46,698 bases of DNA from Rhizobacter sp. (GCF_018780185.1 NZ_JADMJX010000183.1:1-46698); one strand, 5' to 3'; numbered from the stretch's first letter, positions 19,801-28,578 are shown. Numbers and translations: made by a program. Notes: generated from the sequence alone by a model not told the origin.

Positions 19801-22800
19801 GCCGCATCGGGCACGGCCACGCCGTTGAGCGTGGTGCTGCCGGCGACATAGCTGGTGTTCATCGGCACCAGGTCGCGCAAGGTCACGCCGGTGGCGTTCT
19901 CCGAGCCGATGTTGCGTACCGTGATGGTGTAGCGCAGGCGGTCGAGCGGGCGCAGCAGCGCGGCGTCGCCGGTGATGTCTTGCGAGGTCTTGCGCACCTG
20001 CAGCAGCGGGCTGGAGCTGATGAGGGTGCGGGTCGGGTCTTCGTCACCCAGCAGCGCCGGGTTGTCGGCGCCGTTGACGTTGGGGTCGTCGCTGTTCACG
20101 GTCTGGCTCGTTGCGCTCGCCAGCTGGGCCTGGTTGCGCACCACCGTACCGCTGGTGATCACCGGCACGAGACGCGTTTCATAGACCACGGTGATCGTGT
20201 CGCCGGGCGAGCCGGCGGCGGCGATGTTGATGCCACGCAGCTCGAGCAGGCCAGTGCCGCGCGCACCGCCGGTCGGGTTGGTGGTGCTGGTCACGCCCGC
20301 CGGGGCCGAGATGAGCTGCAGACTGCCCGGCACGAACATGGCGGTGGCGTTCAAGCGGTCGAGCTCGTCGCTCAGCGTGGCGTTGCTCACCACGAGCGGG
20401 CTCACGTTGCGCAGCGTCACGGTGTAGCGCAGCAGGTCGCCCGGGCGCGCGCTGCTGCCCGGGTTCTGGCCGGTGGTGACGTTGATCACCGTCTTGCGGA
20501 ACTCCAGCACCGGCGACTCGGTGGTGAGCGCATGCGCGTCCTGGAAGTCGAGCACACCGGGCGTGCCGTTGCTCAGCGTGTTCTGCGTGGTGTGGATGTA
20601 GCCCGCCGTGCCGGCCACTGCCGGGTTGGCGCTGCGCCACTGGGTGGCACCGGCCACGTTGGTGAGCGTGATGCCGCTGTTGGTGCCGGCGTCGAGCGAG
20701 GCGTTGTAGGTGACGATCAGGCGCTGCGTCGGCGCGATGGCGGCCGCGGTGCTTTGCAGGCTGAGCGTGAGTGCGCAGCTCGGTGCACCGGCGAAGGCCA
20801 CGGTGAAGTCGCTGCCGTTCACGAGGTTGGCCGACACCGGCGTCACGCCGTCGGCCTGGTAGACCCGCGCGGTGATGTTGGCCGGGGCCGTGGCGCACAT
20901 GCCGCCGACCGGCGCGGTCGTCACGTTGGGCAGCACGTCGGTCAGCACCACGTTCCACGCCGTGCCCGTGCCAATGTTGCGCACGTCGAGCGTGAAGCTG
21001 CCTGGCACGCCCAGGCGCATGGTGGCCGGGCCGCTCTTTTGCAGAGTCAGCTCGGGGGCAATGATGGTCACCGCGCCGCTCGCGCCCGGGGCGCCATTGG
21101 CCTGCGTGGCGGCGTTGTTGTTGACGCTGTTGTAGAGGTAGTTCGCAGTGTTGGTGAACTGCTTGCCAACGGTGTTGTTGGTGATGTCGTCGTTGAGGAT
21201 CAGCACCACATCGACGATGAGCTGGTCTCCCGCCGGCACGTCGAGGCCACCAGTGGCGGTGTCTTGCAGCAGCAGGTTGCTCGCGCTGCCACCGTTGCTG
21301 AGTGTGGCCCAGGTTCGGGCGTTCGACGCGAGGCGCGCGCTGGCGCTCAGGTAGGTGAGCGACACGCCGGTGGTGGCGAGGCTGATGTCGTCTTGCACCC
21401 GCACGTCGTACAGCGCAGTGGGCAGCGGCGTGGCCGGCAGCGTGATGCGGAAGGTGAACGGCTGGCCGAGGGCCACGCTGCTCACCAGTGCCTGCTTGGC
21501 CAGGGCCGTGGCTGAAGCGGTGGTGAGCTGCACCGTGGCGACGCCGCTGCTGCCGTAATCCTTGCGGAAGGCCGCGTTGGTGTCGCTGGCATCGAGCGAG
21601 TAGTAGTGCTGCACCTGAGCCCGGTTCGTCAGCACCATGCCGGCGCCAACGCTCGCATCGGCCTGAGTGCGGTAGACCAGGCGCAGGGTTTCGCCGGCAG
21701 GGATCGCATATTGGCCGGCAACGCCGGAGACGAAGTTCCAGCTCGCCACACCGGTCGTGCTGCTGTAGGCAGGCGCGAGGTTGGGCAGCGCCGTGCCGGC
21801 GTTGACGAGGGTCACGCTCAAGACGACCGGCGTGGTGTCGCGCATGCCCACCGGCAAGGTGTCGCTGAGCTGAGGGTTGTAGGCCGGCGCGTTGCCGGTG
21901 TTGCGGATGTCCACCGTGTAGGTGACGATTTCGCCCGCGACGAGCACGTTGTCACCACCCGCGGCGGCGGCGCTCTTCGAGACAGCGAGGTTGGGCTGCC
22001 ACAGGTTGACGCTGGCGTTCGCCGTCCTCGGCGTGGCGGCTACGCCTGCGATCGCGTAGCCGAGGCTCGCGTTGTTGACCGGCTGCTGTGTGGTCGGCAA
22101 CTGCGGAACCGTGTTCACCACACGGGCGCGGTACTGGATCACGAAGCCGTTGTTGGCAGCGTTGTTGTCGGCCGCGTTGGTGACGTTGCCGAAGTTGAAG
22201 CTCACCGTGCTGCCGCTCACCACCGGGCTGGTGAAGTCCGCATGGGTGAAGGGCGCGGCCGCCGTATAGGGCGAAGCGCCATCACCGTTGATGCTCACCA
22301 GGCCGTCGAAGGCCATGCCGGCGGGCAAGGTGTCGGTGATCACCATGTTCTGCGTCACGCCCTCGCGCAGCGTGGCGGTGAGGCTGTAGACAACCGTGTC
22401 GCCCACGCGCAGGGTGGCATCGCCAGCCGTGCTGGGGGCGGTGGCCCAGGTGTCGCTGACGACTGCTTTCACGAGCGCCGTCGGGTCGAGCGCGCTCACC
22501 GTCGAGGTGGCGGGCCCGGCGCAATAGGTGTTCGGTGAGGTCACGCTGGGGCAGCCGGCGCCATTGCGCTCGCCCACCACGCCGCCGTTGAGCGAGGCCC
22601 AGTCGGTGTAGACGCTGTTGGTGATCGGCGTGCCGTTGGCCGACAGCACGTTGGCCCGGTAGCTCAGCACAAGCGTGGCGCCGACCGGCAGGTCGAGCAG
22701 GCCGTCGCCGTTACGCGCACCCCAGACCAGCGCGCCGCCGGGCAGCAGCGTCGGTTCGGGCTCGAAGCCGCTGACCGCCACGCCGTTGATCGTGGCGGTG

Positions 22801-25469
22801 GCCGAGGCCGCCACCAGCGACAGGTTGGCCGGCAGGAAGTCGAGCACGTCGGTGTCGTAGGCGGGCGCGGTGCCGCTGTTCACCACCGTCACCGTGTACT
22901 GCAGCACGTCGCCGGCCACGGCGGGCGAGCCCACCGCCTTGCCGGCGGGCACGGCATAGGCCACCGACTTCACGATGCCGAGATTCGGCTCGACCACCGT
23001 CATGCTGGCGGAGCTGCCCGCAGCGCCGGTGCCACGGGTGGCGTTGTCGCCGTTGAGCTTGTTGTAGGTGTACGAGGCGGTGTTCGTGAAGGTGAGGCCG
23101 TTGGTGTTGACCGCGTCGTTGCGCAACACCACGGTGACGTCGATCACCGCCTGGCCACCGGCCGGGATGTCGATGCCCGCCGCCGAGTCTTCGATCACGA
23201 GGTTGGTGGCGCTGCCGGAGTTGACGAGGCTCCAGCTCCCGCCCGACACCACGCTCGCGCTGACGAAGCCCAGCCGCGCCGCGGAAGCCGAGAGGTCGTC
23301 GAGGATGCGCACGTCGTACAGCGGCACGTTGACCGGCGTGGCCGGCACCGTGATGCGGTAGCTGAAGGGCTGGCCGATGGTGGCGCTGGCCTGGGTGTTG
23401 GCCTTGGTGAGCGCACCGGGCGAGTTGACGCGGATCGCAGTGGCGTCACCCGCAGGGCCGAGCAGCGCGGGGCCGTTGAGGTAAGGGTCGTCGCTCACGC
23501 CGGCCCAGGTGGCGTTGGCTTCGTCGGTGCCGGTGAGGCCGCCCTGGTTCAACACCGTGACGCCGTTGGGCAGGTTCGATGCGAGCGTGACGTCGAACTG
23601 CACCTGGTACTGCTGGTCTTGCAGCAGCTCGATGCCGCTGATCGTGACCGAGCCGGTGCCGCGCACGCCGCCGGTCGGGTTGACGGTGAGCGTGGCGCCA
23701 GGCGGCAAGTTGCTGCTGGCCAGCGTGAGCGAGCCCGGCACGAAGGCGGCGGTGGTGTTCAGCGCATCCAGGTCGTCGGTGACCGTGATGTTGCTCAGGC
23801 GCGGGAAGGTGAAGTTCTGGAACTGCAGCGTGTAGCGCAGGCGGTCGCCCGCGAAGGCAGTGGTGGCCACCGGCACGCCGGTGGTCAGGTCGCCGACCGA
23901 CTTGAGGAAGAAGTAGCCCTGGGTCGTCGAGGTGACGGTGGCGGCGTCCTGGAAGTCGAGCACGCCTGGCGTGCCATTGGTCAGCGTGCGGTTGTACTGG
24001 CGCCGCCCGGCGCTGCCCACCGCGGCGCTGTACCACTGCGTGGCACCGGCCACGTTGGTGAACGAGAGGCCCTGCCCCACGCCGGCGTCGAGCCGCGCCT
24101 GGTAGTTGACGATCAACCGCTGCGTCGGCGCCATGGCCGACGCGGCCGACAGCATCGTGAGGCTGAGCTGGCAGGCGCTGTAGCTCACCGTGTAGTCGGT
24201 GCCCGCGGTGAGCAGGGCCGACACCGGCGTCACGCCGTCGGCGGCGTACACCCGCGCGTTGACCGTCGGGGTCGGGTCGAAGGCGCACATGCCGGTGGGC
24301 AGCACGTCGGTGACGGCGGCGTTCCAGGCACTGCTCGCGCCGGTGTTCTGCACGTTGAGCCGGAACGGCGCGGCCGTGCCGACGTTGAGGTTGGTGACGG
24401 CAGCGCTCTTTTGCAGCGTCAGACCCGGCTCCACGATGGTCATCGGCGGCGACACCCCCGACTGGCCCGGCAGCGGCGCATACGCCACCCCGTCGATCAC
24501 GCGCCCGAACCACCAGCGGCCGGTGTTGCTGAACTGCGTGCCCGCCACGTTCGCGGGCACGTCGTCGAGCACCACGCTCATCTGGATTTCGATCTGCGTG
24601 CCCGCCGCAATGTTGGTGAGCGACGGGTTGAAGTCGGACGAAAAGACGATGTGGCGCGTGGTGTCGGAGGTGGGGATGCCCAACGACGACATCGTCGCCG
24701 GCGTGGCCCCGAGCGTGAGCGCACCGATGGGGGTGCGGGTGGCGCCGTTGACGAGGAAGGCGGTGTTGCCGACGTAGGTGGCCGACGCGCCGATCGCCGA
24801 CAGGTCGTCATAGATCGTCGCGTTCGACAGCGTGTTGACCGAGGGCGTCGAGAAGTAGGTGTTCGTGGCCGGGTCGAACATCACCGGCACCGTGATCGTG
24901 TAGGTGAAGGGCACGCCGATCGTCGCCGTCGAGGCCGACGAACGCTTTTGCACCGCCTCGATCGGGATGAAGAGGTCCTGGCAGGAGTTGTTGTTGCCGG
25001 GCGAGTAGTACGCGCCGTTGGCGAACCAGATCTTCACCTGCGTGTTCGAGCAGGCCATGTTGCCGCTGTAGTACACGTTCTCGAAGATCACGAGACCAGT
25101 GGTCCCGTTGGCGAAGTTGATCGTCGAGGTGAGCCCTTGCGGCCACTTCGCCGAGACCGGGAAGTTGCGGATGTAGCAGCTGAACTGGTCGACCGCGTCG
25201 ATGCTGATCGACGACGGCAGGTTCGCCGGCGTGAGGGCGGGGTCGTTGCCGTCGATGACGTAGTAGCCGTTGACCAACGGGAAGTCGCGGCAGAAGGCGG
25301 TGCCCGCCTGGGCCGCGGAAGCGCCACACAGCAACACGATGAGGGCCAACAGCCGCAGCAACAGCCCTCGGGCGGCGCGCAGTGCGCCTGAATCGAGCCC
25401 GAGGCTGGCAATTGTTCGAATGGAGGTCACGAAGCTGCTTTGTTGAGGGTTATCTGGGCTGCCGGCCAT
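16809..25469 (-). CDS. Giant DUF11-repeat surface protein (2,886 aa)
   Basis: A Sec signal (LLLRLLALIVLLCGASAAQA, about residues 36-55) precedes a Cys-containing N-terminal domain (to about 165). About fourteen DUF11/Ig-like units of 120-170 residues follow, each opening with a pattern like LTLQKS or LAVSKS, then YTITVxNTG and xDxLPxG. SdrD-B-like domains sit near residues 2283-2350 (GRAWHDADFDRVHDSAETPL) and 2690-2740 (GKVYDDANSNGYQDDGERGL). The last 100 residues are charged and helical. There is no LPXTG, PEP-CTERM, autotransporter barrel or type I signal. It is likely a long rod-like adhesin or surface filament. Alternative GTG starts nearer the signal are possible; no ribosome site stands out. 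The outer-membrane partner gene follows at once. Confidence 0.88.
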   Translation of the reverse strand: MAGSPDNPQQSSFVTSIRTIASLGLDSGALRAARGLLLRLLALIVLLCGASAAQAGTAFCRDFPLVNGYYVIDGNDPALTPANLPSSISIDAVDQFSCYIRNFPVSAKWPQGLTSTINFANGTTGLVIFENVYYSGNMACSNTQVKIWFANGAYYSPGNNNSCQDLFIPIEAVQKRSSASTATIGVPFTYTITVPVMFDPATNTYFSTPSVNTLSNATIYDDLSAIGASATYVGNTAFLVNGATRTPIGALTLGATPATMSSLGIPTSDTTRHIVFSSDFNPSLTNIAAGTQIEIQMSVVLDDVPANVAGTQFSNTGRWWFGRVIDGVAYAPLPGQSGVSPPMTIVEPGLTLQKSAAVTNLNVGTAAPFRLNVQNTGASSAWNAAVTDVLPTGMCAFDPTPTVNARVYAADGVTPVSALLTAGTDYTVSYSACQLSLTMLSAASAMAPTQRLIVNYQARLDAGVGQGLSFTNVAGATQWYSAAVGSAGRRQYNRTLTNGTPGVLDFQDAATVTSTTQGYFFLKSVGDLTTGVPVATTAFAGDRLRYTLQFQNFTFPRLSNITVTDDLDALNTTAAFVPGSLTLASSNLPPGATLTVNPTGGVRGTGSVTISGIELLQDQQYQVQFDVTLASNLPNGVTVLNQGGLTGTDEANATWAGVSDDPYLNGPALLGPAGDATAIRVNSPGALTKANTQASATIGQPFSYRITVPATPVNVPLYDVRILDDLSASAARLGFVSASVVSGGSWSLVNSGSATNLVIEDSAAGIDIPAGGQAVIDVTVVLRNDAVNTNGLTFTNTASYTYNKLNGDNATRGTGAAGSSASMTVVEPNLGIVKSVAYAVPAGKAVGSPAVAGDVLQYTVTVVNSGTAPAYDTDVLDFLPANLSLVAASATATINGVAVSGFEPEPTLLPGGALVWGARNGDGLLDLPVGATLVLSYRANVLSANGTPITNSVYTDWASLNGGVVGERNGAGCPSVTSPNTYCAGPATSTVSALDPTALVKAVVSDTWATAPSTAGDATLRVGDTVVYSLTATLREGVTQNMVITDTLPAGMAFDGLVSINGDGASPYTAAAPFTHADFTSPVVSGSTVSFNFGNVTNAADNNAANNGFVIQYRARVVNTVPQLPTTQQPVNNASLGYAIAGVAATPRTANASVNLWQPNLAVSKSAAAAGGDNVLVAGEIVTYTVDIRNTGNAPAYNPQLSDTLPVGMRDTTPVVLSVTLVNAGTALPNLAPAYSSTTGVASWNFVSGVAGQYAIPAGETLRLVYRTQADASVGAGMVLTNRAQVQHYYSLDASDTNAAFRKDYGSSGVATVQLTTASATALAKQALVSSVALGQPFTFRITLPATPLPTALYDVRVQDDISLATTGVSLTYLSASARLASNARTWATLSNGGSASNLLLQDTATGGLDVPAGDQLIVDVVLILNDDITNNTVGKQFTNTANYLYNSVNNNAATQANGAPGASGAVTIIAPELTLQKSGPATMRLGVPGSFTLDVRNIGTGTAWNVVLTDVLPNVTTAPVGGMCATAPANITARVYQADGVTPVSANLVNGSDFTVAFAGAPSCALTLSLQSTAAAIAPTQRLIVTYNASLDAGTNSGITLTNVAGATQWRSANPAVAGTAGYIHTTQNTLSNGTPGVLDFQDAHALTTESPVLEFRKTVINVTTGQNPGSSARPGDLLRYTVTLRNVSPLVVSNATLSDELDRLNATAMFVPGSLQLISAPAGVTSTTNPTGGARGTGLLELRGINIAAAGSPGDTITVVYETRLVPVITSGTVVRNQAQLASATSQTVNSDDPNVNGADNPALLGDEDPTRTLISSSPLLQVRKTSQDITGDAALLRPLDRLRYTITVRNIGSENATGVTLRDLVPMNTSYVAGSTTLNGVAVPDAAGVSALQAGLSINAPEDVTPGAMRADATSTQTNVATIVFEVQVNAGVLDGTLVSNQGFVNGAGAGSGPYAEVPSDDPRTTTLNDPTRDIVGPYPLLVARKTVALVGDVNGNSVLDPLDVVRYTITIENTSGLAANAAVLTDATPANTAYVADSTTLNGAPVGRPDGGSSPLAAGIAVNSPAAAAGVIAPRASATITFDVRVNAGVAAGTVISNQGGVATTELPRQLTDADGDSANGFQPTTIIVGSAQQIAITKSVSVVGGGPALPGSVLEYRVTATNTGVIAATEVVLTDDLGTVPLATQVSYVAGSATLNGLAAGTSLTGSVLRADHAATYGSLAPGASAQLRFRVQIAAGLTAGTVIANTGQVTWNTPTLTGSATAYISIGAVAGVANLNGRAWHDADFDRVHDSAETPLQGWTVEVLRNNVLLGTVTTDATGRYAIAGLSPSATAADQFSLRFNAPGSGASTAKFGLADSAFTNGLHLISAIVAPSGSNLQDLNLPLQPNGVAYDSILRTPVMGTTLHLMRAGSSMPLPSSCFDDPVQQGQVTPAAGYYKFDLNFSDPSCPSSGEYLIRATVPSTYMPGVSRVIPPLSDAATASFPVASCPGTSADAVPATGGYCEPQPSEFAPPVAVPAMSVGTNHYLKLSFTNGAMPGTSQIYNNHIAVDPRLGNAVTISKVTALQNVTRGQLVPYTITVSNTLPVTLAPLSVVDNFPAGFKYVPGTGRLDGQPVEPTVAGNLLTWGNLQLGINAKRVIQLMLIVGSGVSEGPYVNRAQVLAPQVGTAASGEATATVRVVADPTFDCSDAIGKVYDDANSNGYQDDGERGLAGVRLVTARGLIVTTDAHGRFHLTCAVVPDPDRGSNFIVKLDDRSLPTGYRVTTENPRVERATRGKMLKFNFGAAIHRVVKLDVADGVFEPGTAQMRIQWTQRMALLQKELKKATSVLRLSYLAETETETLVKQRLEALKREIATTWKREGGPYDLTLETEVFWRTGAPR

Positions 25470-25808
25470 CGAAATGGCGGCAACTCGGTTGGCACGGGGT
25501 TTATCGCTCTCGGGACGTGGCGCTGCCTCAGCGGCATAACCTCAGGTCAAAGCTTGGAAGGTCGAGCGAGTGGCGTTGCATGGGACGCTTCGAAACTGCG
25601 CCTCGGGCGGTATCTGCCGCAGCCCATCCGGTTTGTTCGAAAAGCGTCTTCATCTGGTTGATATTCCCTTCTTGACCACAAGCGCCGCTACGGTGCCGGA
25701 ACTCCAAGTGGGGCGAAGAGCCACTTTGAAACCAATTGCAAAACCATTGAAACCCGCCCAAAAGTCCTGGTTTTGCCCCTGTGCGCTATCGCTGCAGAGC
25801 CACAGACC

Positions 25809-25823
25809 GTGAAATCCGTCACG
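25809..25823 (+). promoter_or_regulatory. Motif copy 1 (GTGAAATCCGTCACG), putative operator
   Basis: This 15-bp sequence recurs once more in the same region in the opposite orientation (25993-26007) with one difference. It is itself a partial dyad (CGTGA, 6-bp spacer, TCACG), as expected for a dimeric regulator. Confidence 0.45.
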
Positions 25824-25841
25824 TTTCAGACGGCAGCTCGC

Positions 25842-25864
25842 ACCCCCCATTTGCGGGGGTTTTT
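25842..25864 (+). terminator. Intrinsic terminator-like hairpin inside the divergent region
   Basis: ACCCCC (25842-25847) pairs with GGGGGT (25855-25860), closing a 7-nt loop, and T residues run to 25864. It reads on the plus strand, about 290 bp upstream of the first gene of the rightward operon. No plus-strand gene precedes it, so it would end a leader or small RNA. Confidence 0.55.
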
Positions 25865-25886
25865 GGACGTGATTTCCCCTCGTACG

Positions 25887-25907
25887 AAATGTGCACTTTG
25901 CACATTT
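25887..25907. promoter_or_regulatory. 21-bp perfect dyad, likely regulator site
   Basis: AAATGTGCA (25887-25895) and TGCACATTT (25899-25907) are exact inverted arms with a 3-bp spacer. It lies mid-way between the divergent operons. It could be a regulator site or a hairpin in the leader. Confidence 0.5.
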
Positions 25908-25992
25908 AATGGGCAGGCATTTGGACCGGGCTCAAGTTCGGGTTGGCGTGGAGGGCTTTGAAGGCGCACTTGCCGCTGGCAAGCAGGTTTTC

Positions 25993-26007
25993 CGTGACGG
26001 ATTCCAC
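25993..26007 (-). promoter_or_regulatory. Motif copy 2 (GTGGAATCCGTCACG on the minus strand), putative operator
   Basis: Inverted second copy of the 15-bp motif at 25809-25823, 14 of 15 bases identical, 149 bp upstream of the first rightward gene. Confidence 0.45.
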
Positions 26008-26155
26008 GCCCGAAACATCTGGTCACTTACCACCCTGTGACGCTTCGTTGGTGACCCGATACAAGCCCGAAAAAACGTGGCGGGCAGGCGTGGCAGCATC
26101 CCCTCACCTTGAGAAACCCGGCCTTCGCCATTCAGGCATTTGCCGTCATCGCACC

Positions 26156-26677
26156 ATGAAAAGCCTGCAAAAAGTCGTTGTCTTCGCTGCCATCTGCACG
26201 CTACCTGTGTTGGGCTGGGCCCAACCGGTGTCAAAGGAGCAGATCAAGGGGCTCGACGAGCAGGTGCAAGACATCAAGAAGGACACGCTGGCGATCTCGT
26301 CCGAACTGCAGCAACTGGAAGAGAAGCTGCTGTACCCGTCGAACACGCAGGTCTCGTTGTTCCTGAGCCTCAAGGGGCAGAGCAAGCTGCGTCTGGACGC
26401 GGTCAGGGTCAAGCTCGACGGCCTAGACGCCGCCCACCACATCTACACCTTCAAGGAACTGGAGGCGTTGCAGAACGGTGGGGTCCAGCGAATTCACACC
26501 GGCAATGTGCGCACCGGCGAACATTCCATCGAAGTGGCCGTGATCGGTAAATCGGGGGATACCGATTTCCAACAGGTCGCCACCTACAAGTTCAAGAAAG
26601 CAGTGGAACCCAAGCTTCTTGAGATTGTGGTGAATCGAGAAGAATCGACGGCCAAGCTTATTCAGTTCAAGGAATAA
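26156..26677 (+). CDS. Exported periplasmic coiled-coil/beta protein, first gene of trans-envelope operon
   Basis: A 173-residue protein with a Sec signal (KVVVFAAICTLPVLGWAQ). It has a predicted short coiled coil (about residues 25-60, EQIKGLDEQVQDIKKD) and a beta-rich domain (about 62-165) starting LLYPSNTQVSLFLSL. No family with known function is recognised. It begins the nine-gene operon, and the next gene starts 2 bp after its stop. Proteins of this size with a leading position could bind the TPR components in the periplasm; this is inferred from context alone. Confidence 0.82.
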   Translation: MKSLQKVVVFAAICTLPVLGWAQPVSKEQIKGLDEQVQDIKKDTLAISSELQQLEEKLLYPSNTQVSLFLSLKGQSKLRLDAVRVKLDGLDAAHHIYTFKELEALQNGGVQRIHTGNVRTGEHSIEVAVIGKSGDTDFQQVATYKFKKAVEPKLLEIVVNREESTAKLIQFKE

Positions 26678-26679
26678 GC

Positions 26680-28578
26680 TTGTTGAAGCTCAAATACCTA
26701 TATATCACCGGCTGGTGTGCAGGTATCTGCATCAGCCTGCCGGTATTTTCGGCTCCGCCGGCTGATAAGGCTCGAGCCAAGGATCTCTATTTGGGCGAGG
26801 CCTTTTATCAGGCCCAGCAAGAAAACCATTTTGATGCCATCAGCCGACTCGACACCGAGCTGTGGCAGTTCCACCGCCTCGACGACCCGAAACGCGACCC
26901 CCTGCACTACCAGGTCGACCGGGCCAACTTCTCGGTGGGTGACTTCGAGCTCTCGTACCGCATGCACCAGCAGGCCGGCCGCGCGATCAAGGCGGTGCTC
27001 GAGGGCAACGTCGACGCGCCGATCCGCAACGAAGCCGCATGGCGGCTCGCGCGCATCTTCATGCAGAAGGGCGACCCGGGTTCGGCACTCGCCGCCATCG
27101 ACCGGATCAAGGGGCCTGTTCCAGAAAAGATCCGCGACGAAGAGCAGCTGCTGCGAGGGCAGATCTACCTGGTTGTGGGCCGGCTTGCCGAGGCGACAAA
27201 GATCTTCCGCGAGCTGCGCAGCCAAAAGGGCTATGAGGGTTACGCCACCTACAACCTCGGCATCGCGCTGATCCAGAGCGGGCAGGAAGATGCCGGCCTC
27301 GCCGAGCTGGCCAAGGCGGGCCAGCTCGCGTCGGCTGACGAAGCGACCGTCTCCATCCGCGACAAGGCCAATCTGCTGCTGGGCAACCACCTGGTGTCGG
27401 CCAACAAGCCGGGCGAGGCCAAGCAGTACCTCGACCGCGTGCGCCTGAGCGGCCCGTTCTCCAACAAGGCGTTGCTCAGCTCCGGCTGGGCAGACGCCGC
27501 CGAGGACAAGTTCGACCGCGCCCTCGTGCCCTGGTCCATCCTCGTCAAGCGCAACAGTACCGACAAGGCCGTGCAAGAAGGCCTACTCGGCGCCCCCTAT
27601 GCGTACAACAAGCTCAAGCTGCACGGCCGCGCTGCGCAGCTCTACGCCGTGGCGCTGCAAAGCTTCGGCGGCGAGCTCACCAAGCTGTCGGCGTCGATCC
27701 AGAGCGTGCGCGACGGCAAGTTCCTCAAGGCGCTGGTGCGCAATGAATCGAAGCTCGACCGCAACTGGGTCGTGCGGCTGCGCGAGCTGCCCGAGTCGCC
27801 CGAGACCTACTACCTGCTGGAGCTGATGGCCTCGAACGACTTCCAGGAGTCGCTGCAGAACTATTTCGACCTCGAAGAACTGCGCCGCAAGCTCGTCGCC
27901 TGGGGCGACTCGCTCGACGCCTTCGGCGAGATCGTCGACCTGCGCGCCCGCTACTACGACGGTGCCCTGCCCCCGGTCGACAAACGCTTCATCGCGCTCG
28001 ACTCGCAGATGCGCCTGCGCCTGGAGCAGCGCCAGACCTTGCACGAGCGGCTGCAAAGGCTGCTGGTGGAGCCACGGCCCGACTTTCTGCAGACGGCCGA
28101 AGAACGACTGCTGCGCGAGCAGCTCGCGCAGCTGGGCGAGAGATACAAGAACGACAGCAGCCCGGCCGGCGAGAGCACTCGCCAGCGCATCCAGCGCTTG
28201 CAGGGCCTGCTGCACTGGGACATCCACACCACCTACCACCAGCGACTCACCAAGGCCTATGTGCACCTGCACGAGCTCGATGCCGACGTGGAGCACCTCA
28301 ACGGCGTCTACCGCTCGTTCGTGAGATCGCGCCAGGCGGCGACACAAAGCTACAAGGGCTACGACAAGCAGCTGGTGGCACTGCGCCGCAAGGTGCAGGA
28401 CGCCCGCGCCAAGGTGACCACGCTGATGGCGCGCCAGGGCAGTGTGCTCGAAGCGCTGGCGATCCACGAGCTCGAAGAGCGCCGCCTGCGCCTCGAGGAC
28501 TACCAGGTCAAGGCCCGCTTCGCGCTCGCCGAGAGCTACGACCGCGCCAACAAGAGCCAGGACGGTGAAGCCAAATGA
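26680..28578 (+). CDS. Exported TPR-repeat protein, trans-envelope operon
   Basis: A 632-residue protein with an N-terminal signal or anchor (about residues 8-25, YITGWCAGICISLPVFSAP). TPR-like helical repeats follow (about 35-330), for example YLGEAFYQAQQENHFDAISRL and ATYNLGIALIQSGQEDAGLA. The C-terminal half is long helical and coiled-coil rich (about 400-620). It starts at TTG (26680 or 26683) after an AAGGA site; no ATG fits, so a rare start that may limit expression. Its last bases overlap the next gene (ATGA). It is similar in kind to the periplasmic TPR parts of Agl-Glt machines. Confidence 0.83.
   Translation: MLKLKYLYITGWCAGICISLPVFSAPPADKARAKDLYLGEAFYQAQQENHFDAISRLDTELWQFHRLDDPKRDPLHYQVDRANFSVGDFELSYRMHQQAGRAIKAVLEGNVDAPIRNEAAWRLARIFMQKGDPGSALAAIDRIKGPVPEKIRDEEQLLRGQIYLVVGRLAEATKIFRELRSQKGYEGYATYNLGIALIQSGQEDAGLAELAKAGQLASADEATVSIRDKANLLLGNHLVSANKPGEAKQYLDRVRLSGPFSNKALLSSGWADAAEDKFDRALVPWSILVKRNSTDKAVQEGLLGAPYAYNKLKLHGRAAQLYAVALQSFGGELTKLSASIQSVRDGKFLKALVRNESKLDRNWVVRLRELPESPETYYLLELMASNDFQESLQNYFDLEELRRKLVAWGDSLDAFGEIVDLRARYYDGALPPVDKRFIALDSQMRLRLEQRQTLHERLQRLLVEPRPDFLQTAEERLLREQLAQLGERYKNDSSPAGESTRQRIQRLQGLLHWDIHTTYHQRLTKAYVHLHELDADVEHLNGVYRSFVRSRQAATQSYKGYDKQLVALRRKVQDARAKVTTLMARQGSVLEALAIHELEERRLRLEDYQVKARFALAESYDRANKSQDGEAK

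Larger units (their letters stand above)
25470..26155. other. 686-bp divergent regulatory region between the two large operons
   Basis: No convincing gene is present. The stretch is visibly richer in A and T than the flanking coding DNA. It holds two inverted copies of a 15-bp motif, a terminator-like hairpin, a 21-bp dyad (all listed separately) and weaker dyads: CTTGCC/GGCAAG at 25969-25983 and GTCAC/GTGAC at 26022-26041. It must contain the promoters of both the leftward giant-protein unit and the rightward nine-gene unit. Confidence 0.75.

Noticed and set aside
16809-25469. PEP-CTERM or LPXTG sorting signal at the end of the giant protein, prompted by its DUF11/SdrD-B domains
   Set aside because: The C terminus ends FWRTGAPR with no PEP or LPXTG motif and no terminal membrane helix.
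25640-25810. Possible c-di-GMP-I (GEMM) riboswitch on the minus strand, because CACAGGGGCAAAACC resembles its first conserved block
   Set aside because: The second conserved block (GACGCAAAGCC-like) and the proper hairpins are missing.
25570-25812. 80-codon plus-strand frame in the divergent control region
   Set aside because: No ribosome site, no signal or domain, and the region carries regulatory dyads instead.
25880-25910. Sigma-54 promoter suggested by TGCAC elements
   Set aside because: The spacing and the GG/GC core at -24/-12 do not fit; the sequence is better read as a symmetric dyad.
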